From Atherinomorus stipes (lineage: Eukaryota; Chordata; Actinopteri; Atheriniformes; Atherinidae), in assembly GCA_023101725.1 (NCBI GenBank), contig JALJCO010003930.1:58936-122935 (forward strand): a DNA stretch of 64,000 nucleotides, written 5' to 3'. The stretch's first letter is position 1; each line of letters opens with the position of its first letter. The position numbers and the translations under genes were made by a program. Of the stretch, positions 56,564-64,000 are shown in pieces. The notes beneath the pieces are model-generated. The model was not told the origin of the DNA and made no database searches. It saw only the letters and a program-made list of their open reading frames with translations.

Positions 56564-59500
56564 TTTAAACAAAATTTTGTTAAAATATGCAACAAAAAAT
56601 GCACATGAACTTGAATAAGGTGCATTGCTTACTGATAGAAAATTAAGGCTCCTTGAACTGATGCAAATTCATGCATCAGGATTACAAACTGAAAAGTGAT
56701 ATACAGAAGTTAAGAAAAAAAAAAGAAAACGATGCACTGATAATTTAGATTCAAACATCTATTGTATGTTGACACAATCTGAAAAAAGTTCATTTGTAAA
56801 CAACACTAATTCCGGTGTCATAATGCGAGCGGAGCACTGTCATGTTGATGAAAATAAGATAAATGTTATCGGGACAAGTTGTCATAATTTTGGACTTTTT
56901 GGAATGACGTAATAATTTCCTACCATCAGCCCGATAATTAAACTCTCAGCCTGATAGTTATCGTGCACCCCCTCATAGTAACCAGGGTTGGATGGAGAGA
57001 AAGCGGTCTGACCTGTGAGGGAGTAAATGATGAAGCAGATGATCATGGCCACCACAGAGACGAAGACCCAGTGAGACAGCCGCTGGTTCTCCATGCTACT
57101 GTAGATGGCGATGGACGCCTCGTGACACTAGAAGACAGATGAGAAACTCTCCGTCTGGATGAAGCTGACAGTCAAAGTCCCAACATCCAGACAGAGCACA
57201 CATCTCCTGACAGAGAGACATTAAATCAGGGAAGAGCTGCAGATCAGACGGAAAGCCTCACAATAGATTTTTTCCTCCTATTTTGGAGCTCACTGAGCAG
57301 GATGAGCATCTAAAAACGGTGTTACCTCTGATCTTTCTGCCAGACTGATGGACTGAGATCTGCTCTGAGCATCACAGATGTGAGGATACAGACTCTTGTC
57401 CTCAGCTTGATCCCAGCTGCCATCCCCGGCTTTAAATCTCCTCCCTGCTCTGCCACCATCACCTCCTCTCAGGATCTCATCAGCTCCCTTTTCAACCCTT
57501 TGCAATGCAATTACTCACCCTGAGGGGAGTGTGTTTGTGTGAGAGGACATGCATCAATCCTGTTGCACTTGGCTTTTCCTTTATTAGATCCAGCTGCCTG
57601 CAGCCTTCACGGAGGTTACCTAGGCAACTTGGGAAGTTAGACACGAGTCCGATCTGCTTCAGACGGGCAGAATGATCTCTGAGTGGCCACTCTGACCCTC
57701 TATTGAAAATGAAAAGCTGGTTCTGTACAGTTCCCACTGAGCACAGCCGGAGCCTGCCTGCTGACCTTTCCGCTGCATTTAAACACACTCCTCCGAGAAA
57801 GGCCCAAATTACAGAGAAACACACTTCAGCATTTATTCTGAGGGGGGGAAATTAAATCATTTTCATAATTATTTCATAATTATCATGTGAGCCACAGATT
57901 TCTACTTCCACTGCAACAGAAATGAATGAAAAGTTGCTGATTAGTTTGAATCTGTTTCTCAAAAGTGGGAACATGGAGACCCTCCAGGGAACGTAAGACG
58001 ATAGGTTTTGGATGAATGCTTTTTTCTTTCTTTGTATGTAATCAAAACTCACAATATAAAATATAATATAATAATAGTAGATGACAGATATTATTCTGCA
58101 TGTGATATTGCAAAATATTGGTATCGGTATTATTGTATTCATATTTCTATTAACAAAATCTTACAAAATCTCATGAGATCTTGTTGCTCCATTGGTCCAG
58201 CGTGTAGAAAAGTCCCTGTTATTCTGGAAGAAATTCATATCCCAGCATTCCTTTTAGAGTCATGTGACCACGGTGCAGGTATTAGCCACATGTTGGTATC
58301 TGATATGTGGCAGCCAAATGTCCAAAATGAACTCCTCTGGCTGAGTTAAGCCTATTTTGGCATCTTTGCTCTCGGAGCAAAATAGTTGTACCTGAAAATT
58401 AAGATACTCTTATATTTTGTAAGGGTTGGACAATATCGGTAAATCCGATATCGGTAAAAAAAAAAAAAAAAAGAAGCCTATATCCCTAAATAATAGTGTA
58501 ATACATAAATCAGTCAAATATAAATGTAAGTTTATAAACCTAAAATTCAGTTTAGCTCATTGCAGCAAACACAGGTCACCTTCATACCAGGAACTTTTTG
58601 CACATTCGTCCCAGAGGCCTGCAGCCTTACAGCAGCACGATGCTGCAAACCTCTCAAACTATCGTATGTGAATGCTGTTCCAGTCGGTGTACTCACTTGG
58701 AAACCGAAGCAGATGGTCGGGATAACGCTGAACATGGAGGCCCAGGAGCTGATCCTACACACACATACACAAGGAGCCACATTTTCATCTGTCATTTTCT
58801 GCAGATCACAACTGTCATTAGGCACCGCTGATAATGTCGTGGCATTTAGAAACACTTCTCCGTAGAGAGCATCAGTCAGTCACACACACAGCTGACGGGA
58901 GCAGGAGAAGTTGGTCAATAATCTAGTCAGGACATCCTAACAGCTGCAGGGGGGTTCAAGGAGAGGACGCCTGGATTCATTTACAGAGTTGTAGCTGAAA
59001 CTCATTAACCTCTTATTGATGAGCGAGACTTATTTTTCTGCCTCCTGTCCAAAATGACAAACCCAGAATGAATGAAGTCTACCTGTACAACCACAAGCGC
59101 ATGTTTAATCCAAGTCCCAAAGAAAACAAAGATGTGTGAGATTAGGACAGAAGTGTCAGAATCAAGATGTGTAACTGTGTCAGAGTCAATTCACCTGGAA
59201 CACAGAAGAAATGGAAATGACGTCTCCTCCTACTTTCACTGAAAAAACCAGAGGATAGCAGCCCAGTTTACTGAGGAATGAATAAAGTTCAATATATCAT
59301 TTGAGCATCGCATTGGAATGCACATGTGTGCAAAAGTCACATTGCAGGTCCTGCAATGTTGGAGGCAAATTACCTTGATGTGTTCTCATCTTCTCGTAGG
59401 AAAAATGTGCTGATTTGTGGCTCAACCTCATCTCTGAGATCAGTTTGAGCTTCTCATGATGGTATCATTCTGTGATCGTTTGTTTCTGAATTATTTCTCC

Positions 59501-61884
59501 TAAGGGTTCCCTAGGAGCAAGAGGTGAGCTAAAAAAGAGAAAAGACATATTTATCTCAACTATCTCAAATAGTTGAGATAACTATTTGAGCCATACTTGA
59601 GAAGTGGGATAAACAGAAGAGATCTCATAATTGTTTGCCCCTCATCTCAATTATGTACATAATTGTGTCAGGATCAAGATGTGTTACTGATCTGAATGTG
59701 TTACTGACAGACAATTATGAGATCTCTTCTGTTTATCCCATTTCTAAAGTATGGCTCAAATAGTTAACTCAACCTCCTTTGTCTCAGTGATGTCTTTCTT
59801 CTTTTTAAGCTCACCTATTGCTCTTAAGGAACCCTTAGGAGAAGTAATTCAGAAACAAATGATAGATATATGAGAAGCTCAAACTGATCTCAGAGATGAG
59901 ACTGAACCACATATGAGCAGCGCATTTTTCCTATGGGTTACTTCAAGGGTACCTGACACTTGCATGGTGATCCACCAATCGCCATCGTTCTTCATCAGTT
60001 TGGCAAAGAACAAACATTTTTGTGGTAAAACGCAATTCATATTTGTGCAAAATAAAACTAAAAGGTAGTCACGTCCGGGTACAATAAAAGCAAGCAGTAA
60101 AAGATAACAAGAAGAATAACTTAAAGACAAAAACCATACTCGCAAAAATCCCCAAAATGTAAGATCGCAGTAGGTTATGCTAGATATCGTTACGTAAAGT
60201 CCGATTCAAATCATCTGCTGAAAATTCCTGTATTTTTTTTTTTTTTACATTACATTACAATAGATATCGCAGGGTTAGAAAAATCGCAATGTCAGCCCTT
60301 TCTGACAAGGAACCAAGGTTATAATAGTTTGGGATTTTTAATTAGTTTCAGATTTTATTTAGTTTTGACTTTTGTTTTTCAATTCAGTTTGTTTCAGTTA
60401 GTTTTTTAAGCAGGTTTGCTGACTTTAATTAGCTTTTATTTTTGGAGGGAAAATGCTTAGTTTTAGTTTAGTTTTATCAATTTCAGTGTGAGTTTTGTGT
60501 GTGTGGGTGTGTGGTCACTCGGAGTAAAACCGGTGGAGCAAAGTAAATAGATTAAATAGAAATAGATATCAACCTAAAAGACTCATGAATTAAATACATT
60601 TACAAAGACTAAAACTATGGAGGTGTTTGAAATAATTTTTCTTAGTTTTAGTTTTGTAAAGACACAATACAGCTTCAGTTAGTTAGTGTTTTTTTTTTTA
60701 AACTGTCATTTTTATTTTTATTTCAGTTAATGAAAATGTTTTTTCAATTTTAGTTTTCGTTCTTTTGTTTAGTTTAGTTGACTTGTTTAGCTTACTTAAC
60801 TTTACTTTTAGTTTAGTTAACTCTAATAACCTTGTAAAAAACTGAGCAAAGGTAAGAGGTGAAATCTTTTTACAGGTGTTTAGTAGAGGTGTTACGCAGG
60901 TAAATATCAGGAAGCCACCGGCCGATGATGATGATGAACATCTCTATCAATACTATTGATATGGTGTTCCTGGTGAATGTGGAGGCCATCCCTGGATTCT
61001 CCTGACTCTGACTATTGATTCAATAGTCAGAGTCAGGAGAATCCAGGGATGGCCTCCACATTCACCAGGAACACCATGAGGGTGCAGAAAAGTGAAGCCC
61101 AACATAGTATATGATAGGAAGATGAATACTTCACTATAAACCCTTCATCTCCATGAAACCAGCAGGATCTACATTAATCATATCAAACAAAGACAGTCAT
61201 AGGAGAACACGTTAGCAGTTTTTTAGAGCTGGAATAAAACTTTTTCACCACAAAACAGCAAAAGTAATGTCATTTTTTGTGTTGAGATTTTTGAGAATAA
61301 CATCTTTGTAATCAGCAGTCTCTGCTTTCAACACCTTGTTTGTGTGGAGAAGTTAGGAGAAGCTGTAAAGTGGACTTTTCTTACATTCCCATTGTAACTG
61401 GTGGGGTTTGAACTGTGTTTGGTTGTGATGCTGATGCTTGGCAGAGTCTTTGTTTCTGCTCGTCATGTTGCTATGCTACATATTAGGACTGCAGCATCCT
61501 ATGGTGAGCAAACATCTTTTGCGCTGCACACATCGCTTGCTGCCGCCTGTACTGAGGCTTTTGTCAAGTAGGTTAAAGCCATTTTTCACGGAGGCAAGCT
61601 CATATGGACAAAAAGACACAGTCATGAGTCCTGGTTTGGAAAAATTACTTCCCCACCAACAGGGTCAATAGAAGCATCTGAAGTAGGGATCGACCGATAC
61701 AGATTTTGCAAGCCCGATACCAATATTTTCTCATCAGCCGATGGCCGATACATCCTGCTGATATTTGGGGCCGATTCTGCATTTGACTGCCAAATTAATC
61801 TAATGAAGGATACAATGAAAAGTGATTTTACATCTCTTCCTATATAAAAAAAAAGAACAAAGCACTTCAAAAAATAGGGTTAGG

Positions 61885-61961
<77 letters not shown>

Positions 61962-61969
61962 GTATATAT

Positions 61970-62003
<34 letters not shown>

Positions 62004-62883
62004 TATATATTTGTCCCCTCACTCACACACCCTCATACCCAGTGGAGAAGAGCGGGGTGTTGTAAGCCAGAGCAGAAGGTGCGGTGTGGTACTTGACGAT
62101 GATGGCTATGGTCAGGTAGGTTGCAGCCAGGGTTCCCAGAACGCTGCGAGAGGGCAGAAACCAAACAGCTGCTTCAGACCGCGACATGATAACAGGCAGA
62201 TCTGCACAAAGGTCAGCAACATCAGTGTTTTACTGTCTAAACAACGCACGTGTATGGCCGGGAATCAAGGTTAGAATCCTCCACGTGAACAAAAAAGGCA
62301 AGATGACGACTTTCAGAGTGATGTGCACTAAAGTCAGCAAAAACTTCAACCGGGAAAATTACCATAAAGCTGAATCAACGCTGCCAAAACAGATTCAGCA
62401 AAAATGGAAGATTATGACCTTCATGCAGTAAACGAAGGGCTTTTTGCAGACTGTTAGTTTTAAGTATCAGCTGCCCCCCCACCCAACAAGGGAGAAAACC
62501 TTTCCAGAACAATCAGTCACACTTTTCCCTGCATACTGTATGATGCTGGATTCAGCACCATGCAACTTCTCTTTGGTCACACTTGGAGTGCATCTACCTG
62601 CAAGGTGTGCAGATTTAACGAAACATGCACAAGTTTGCTGTTTGCACAGAGTTGCAGATGCACTCATTCATTATCTTATTTCCAGGGTAAAATGAAAGAG
62701 GGAGACATGAAAGTGAAGCATCAAACCTGATGTATTTCTGGATGCTGATCTCTTTGGAGATGGACATCGGCAGGATGAGGAAGATGCAGAGCAGCACCAG
62801 GGCGAAGCGCTGGTCCGTGTAGAAGTGGTACGGCATCTCTGACTTTGGCAAACCGGTCAGCACCTCATACAGGGACTCACACA
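52828..62883 (-). CDS. slc38a8: SLC38A8, sodium-coupled neutral amino-acid transporter 8 (3' part)
   Basis: SLC38A8 is a plasma-membrane, Na+-coupled amino-acid transporter of the AAAP/SLC38 family, prominent in retina. Human loss causes foveal hypoplasia. Eight exons (62727-62883, 62039-62143, 58697-58754, 57013-57127, 56256-56403, 54699-54901, 54570-54621, 52828-52930) join in frame, all GT-AG, into 312 residues and a stop. Visible hydrophobic segments include [103 protein letters not shown] and a final [18 protein letters not shown]. That is about eight of the eleven family segments. The usual length is about 435 residues, so some 120 N-terminal residues lie beyond the window. GFQCHEAS, YGYLTFG and the FPGLCL and FGQST ends fit SLC38A8. 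Tail-to-tail synteny with necab2 agrees. Confidence 0.94.
53440..53650 (+). repeat. LINE 3'-end copy, sister of 33130-33370
   Basis: It shares GTGTACCTTAATCT, AAGGATGGAAATTAGCTTTG, CTATAATGCTGCATATTTAC and an AATAAAC end with the copy at 33130-33370. It lies in the last slc38a8 intron. Confidence 0.5.
53660..54569 (-). other. AT-rich part of the last slc38a8 intron
   Basis: Poly-T and A-rich runs, with no exon recognised. A CCAGGACACACT block occurs twice (about 54252 and 54530), suggesting an old duplication or repeat arms. Confidence 0.4.
54570..54621 (-). CDS. slc38a8: slc38a8 small exon
   Basis: This 52-bp exon is easily missed. The acceptor is TTTGTGTTTGTGCAG and the donor is GTGAGC. 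Read across the junctions it gives [18 protein letters not shown], the end of a membrane segment and the following loop. Its phases (2 bases in, 2 bases out) are exactly those needed by its neighbours. Confidence 0.93.
54699..54901 (-). CDS. slc38a8: slc38a8 exon with two membrane segments
   Basis: The acceptor ends GTGCCTCAG and the donor is GTGGAT, a weaker match than usual. The exon encodes [14 protein letters not shown], a charged loop, [19 protein letters not shown] and then [18 protein letters not shown] and IFP. If the donor is skipped, the intron stays open for a few residues (GCLFFRL), but these do not fit the family. Confidence 0.95.
54966..55029. repeat. One arm of the Tc1/mariner-like MITE family
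   Basis: GTACCAGGCATTAAAATGAC followed by AAGGGTGGTCTCTTAATTTT is the reverse complement of 11164-11223. It lies about 65 bp from a slc38a8 splice acceptor. Confidence 0.6.
55640..55835. repeat. Minisatellite, CAGCCCAGACC units
   Basis: Imperfect tandem copies of CCCAGCCCAGACCTGATC and CAGCCCAGACCATCACAG alternate over about 195 bp in a slc38a8 intron. Open frames reading WAGIRSGLG repeats on the reverse strand come from it. Confidence 0.85.
56256..56403 (-). CDS. slc38a8: slc38a8 exon, VYGYLTFG to LLGR
   Basis: The acceptor is CTGTGTCGCAG with a nearly pure poly-C tract upstream (56420-56432 as G on the + strand). The donor is GTCAGT. The exon encodes [36 protein letters not shown] and [12 protein letters not shown]. 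The codon is split two bases in at both ends. Confidence 0.95.
56513..56559. repeat. (TA)n microsatellite
   Basis: About 23 TA units in a slc38a8 intron. Confidence 0.9.
57013..57127 (-). CDS. slc38a8: slc38a8 exon, CHEAS to SLT
   Basis: The acceptor is TGTCTTCTAG and the donor is GTCAGA. It starts in phase 0 with [20 protein letters not shown], then [18 protein letters not shown] and one extra base. Confidence 0.95.
57128..58696 (-). other. slc38a8 intron, mostly unassigned
   Basis: Position 57290-57830 is open on the reverse strand in two frames without a recognisable domain. From about 58090 to 58470 lies a DNA repeat with AATATTGGTATCGGTATTAT and AATCCGATATCGGTAAAA blocks. Its 58199-58278 part recurs at 63826-63905. 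Confidence 0.4.
58199..58278. repeat. Dispersed block shared with 63826-63905
   Basis: GTAGAAAAGTCCCTGTTATT, CTGGAAGAA and TCATATCCCAGCATTCC are shared with very few differences by 63826-63905 in the same orientation. 35805-35850 has an inverted piece. Confidence 0.75.
58697..58754 (-). CDS. slc38a8: slc38a8 exon, [19 protein letters not shown]
   Basis: The acceptor is GTGTGTGTAG and the donor is GTGAGT. This 58-bp exon begins with the last base of a Gly codon and then encodes the 19 residues named. It holds the conserved PTICFGFQ segment. Confidence 0.95.
58755..59397 (-). other. slc38a8 intron, no recognised feature
   Basis: Only a small 19-bp palindrome, CATTGCAGGTCCTGCAATG (about 59340-59358), stands out. 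Confidence 0.3.
59398..59937. repeat. 540-bp imperfect fold-back palindrome
   Basis: The left arm (about 59398-59640) and right arm (about 59695-59937) are inverted copies. Matching blocks include CATCTCTGAGATCAGTTTGA, TCCTAAGGGTTCC and GGGATAAACAGAAGAGATCT with CATAATTGT, the last perfect over about 29 bp. The arms have diverged by perhaps 10-15 percent, with small indels. It is either a DNA element of fold-back type or an old inverted duplication. Confidence 0.7.
60314..60834. mobile_element. TTTAGTTTTAGT-rich DNA repeat
   Basis: The termini are CAAGGTTATAATAG and CTCTAATAACCTTG (inverted, two mismatches). The interior is made of TTTAGTTTTAGTTTAG-like strings, a familiar fish MITE. Confidence 0.6.
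60961..61077. repeat. 117-bp perfect palindrome
   Basis: The 58-bp arm starting ATGGTGTTCCTGGTGAATG (60961-61018) is matched exactly by its reverse complement at 61020-61077, with one unpaired T at 61019. No mismatch was found on base-by-base comparison. The flanks do not extend the pairing. It lies in a slc38a8 intron and matches no recognised element family. Confidence 0.9.
61686..61870. repeat. TATCGGTC-type repeat, reversed copy
   Basis: TAGGGATCGACCGATACAG, then GCCGATACATCCTGCTGATA and TTTGGGGCCGATTCTGC, is the reverse of the family at 31477-31875. It is cut short by the TA microsatellite. Confidence 0.55.
61886..62002. repeat. (TA)n microsatellite
   Basis: About 115 bp of TA with a few TATG and TAGA breaks. 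It ends only about 36 bp from the donor side of the slc38a8 exon at 62039. Confidence 0.95.
62039..62143 (-). CDS. slc38a8: slc38a8 exon, VLGTLAATY to LFSTG
   Basis: The acceptor is GCCCTCTCGCAG and the donor is GTATGA. The first base completes Ser. The exon encodes [20 protein letters not shown] then [14 protein letters not shown], and ends two bases into a Gly codon. Confidence 0.95.
62144..62726 (-). other. slc38a8 intron, no recognised feature
   Basis: No repeat terminus or exon is recognised between these two exons. Confidence 0.3.
62727..62883 (-). CDS. slc38a8: slc38a8 first visible exon
   Basis: The acceptor is GTCCATCAG and the donor is GTTTGA. It begins two bases into a codon, so an upstream exon is required. 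It encodes [20 protein letters not shown], then [20 protein letters not shown] and [11 protein letters not shown]. The YTDQRF and LP.SI.KEI..QKY features are typical of SLC38A7/A8. Confidence 0.94.
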
Positions 62884-64000
62884 CTGATGGACACAACAGA
62901 TCACCCACACAAAGCTTTAAAATGTGATGAGGACATGTAACAGAAGTCAAATCATCCGAAATCTTCATCATGTTGCAGTAAACATCTCAAACTGAAGACA
63001 AGTCTTTATCTGAGGCTGCAGGACTAACTTGGACAGTTTAAAAAGGAGGAAACTGAACCGATGAGGAGGGTTACTGTGAAAATAACCAGGGTGCCGTCCG
63101 AGTTTCTGATGCTCCGAAACAACCTGGACTTCAAGAATTCCCCTTCATTGCTTCCCTCCCCGAGTTTGTGATTAAAAAAAGAGAGAAATCAACACTGAGG
63201 ACAAGCGTGGCTCAGCACTGATGCATGGCTGGTAATGCCACAAGGGGGAGACAAATGCTCTGCAGAGTGTTCAGATCATGATGGGGAGAAATCAGCCCAT
63301 CTGTCTCTTCAGTGGAGCTGATCCTCGGCATTTTCACTCAACTCAACCGCTTCATGAGATGCACATTAAATGTCACCACCTGCACGAACAGGAAGTGATG
63401 CGCAGCAGCGCGGAACCGACCACACGCATCATGGAAAATTCAACCCTTACTGCAGCTGCTAACATATGAATTCATGGAGGGAAGAAACTGGAGCATCTTG
63501 TCTGTTAAAATGGAAATAGATTCAAATAAAATGATTGATTAAGAAAATGATGTTTTATCAATATGAAGAAATGACATAGTTAGTAGCTGCCTTGTAAAAT
63601 ACTAAAACACTAAAACTCAGGTTCAGGTTTACATCAGCAGGCGACATATTTGTTCCAGTTAAAGAGATTTAACTAGAGATTTAGCTCTAATACCTACCGA
63701 TATTATAAGCCGATATCGGCATCAAAATGAAATTTTGAAAAATATTGGTATCATTTTTTCGGACTGATATTTTTACTTGTTGCATTACGAAATCTTGTGA
63801 GATTTTGTTCCATCAGCAGCGGTCCGGCATGTAGAAAAGTCCCTGTTATTCTGGAAGAACTTCATATCCCAGCATTCCTTTTAGAGTCATGTGACTACGG
63901 TGCAGCTGCTGCTGCTACAGACTGAGGATAGACCGATACATCGGCCCGCCAATATTTTAGGCCGATATTTGCGTTTTCTTACTGGTATCAGCATTGGCTG
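62884..64000 (-). other. slc38a8 intron, unfinished at window edge
   Basis: I searched the reverse strand for the preceding exon, which should contain a GDQL-like stretch, and did not find it. Position 63826-63905 repeats 58199-58278. From about 63920, GATAGACCGATACATCGGCC is a third copy of the TATCGGTC repeat, cut by the window end. Confidence 0.5.

Noticed and set aside
62884..64000. Upstream slc38a8 exon
   Set aside because: No reverse-strand stretch encodes the expected membrane segment ending in a GDQL-like motif. It is probably beyond position 64000.
1..64000. tRNA, rRNA, CRISPR array, operon or viral genes
   Set aside because: No tRNA-like box A/B pair with cloverleaf potential, no rRNA core sequence, no regularly spaced repeats with unique spacers and no retroviral gag/pol/env order were noticed by eye.

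Overview
The window is vertebrate nuclear DNA and almost certainly comes from a ray-finned (teleost) fish. It is AT-rich and intron-dominated. It carries two split genes with canonical GT/AG splice sites, and most of the rest is fish-type interspersed repeats: hAT-like, PIF/Harbinger-like and TTAA-flanked non-autonomous DNA elements, LINE 3' ends and microsatellites. There are no operons, no prokaryotic signals and no CRISPR array. The species cannot be named from the sequence.

Genes. (1) On the + strand, four exons (21893-22005, 34092-34169, 34792-34883, 40670-40698) join in frame to encode the last 103 residues of NECAB2, a neuronal N-terminal EF-hand calcium-binding protein, covering its C-terminal ABM-like domain. 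I could not find the EF-hand and coiled-coil exons, which must lie before position 1 or be unrecognisable by eye. (2) On the - strand, eight exons (62727-62883 down to 52828-52930) join in frame to encode the last 312 residues of SLC38A8, a sodium-coupled neutral amino-acid transporter. Its first exons lie beyond position 64000. The two genes are tail to tail and about 12 kb apart, as NECAB2 and SLC38A8 are in mammals, and this supports both identifications. The two products are not known to act in a common pathway. Both are expressed in neural tissue.

Layout. 1-21.9 kb: repeats and unassigned sequence upstream of, or inside, necab2. It holds a PIF/Harbinger-like element (2090-3176), a palindromic TTAA element (4305-5210), a hAT element (12969-14553), a LINE with a reverse-transcriptase-family C-terminal remnant (15284-16060) and a Tc1-like transposase remnant (21161-21600). 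21.9-40.7 kb: 3' part of necab2 with introns of about 12.1, 0.6 and 5.8 kb, loaded with nested elements and a 1.08-kb TCCA tetranucleotide array. 40.7-52.7 kb: intergenic region with several DNA elements, a strongly cytosine-poor tract, and two stretches that might be unrecognised transcript pieces. 52.7-64 kb: 3' part of slc38a8, with a 117-bp perfect palindrome and a 540-bp fold-back structure in one intron.

I found no previously undescribed biological system. The most unusual items are the 117-bp perfect palindrome, the fold-back structures, the nested hAT/TTAA insertions with recognisable target-site duplications, and several islands of inflated homopolymers that look more like consensus or assembly error than biology.
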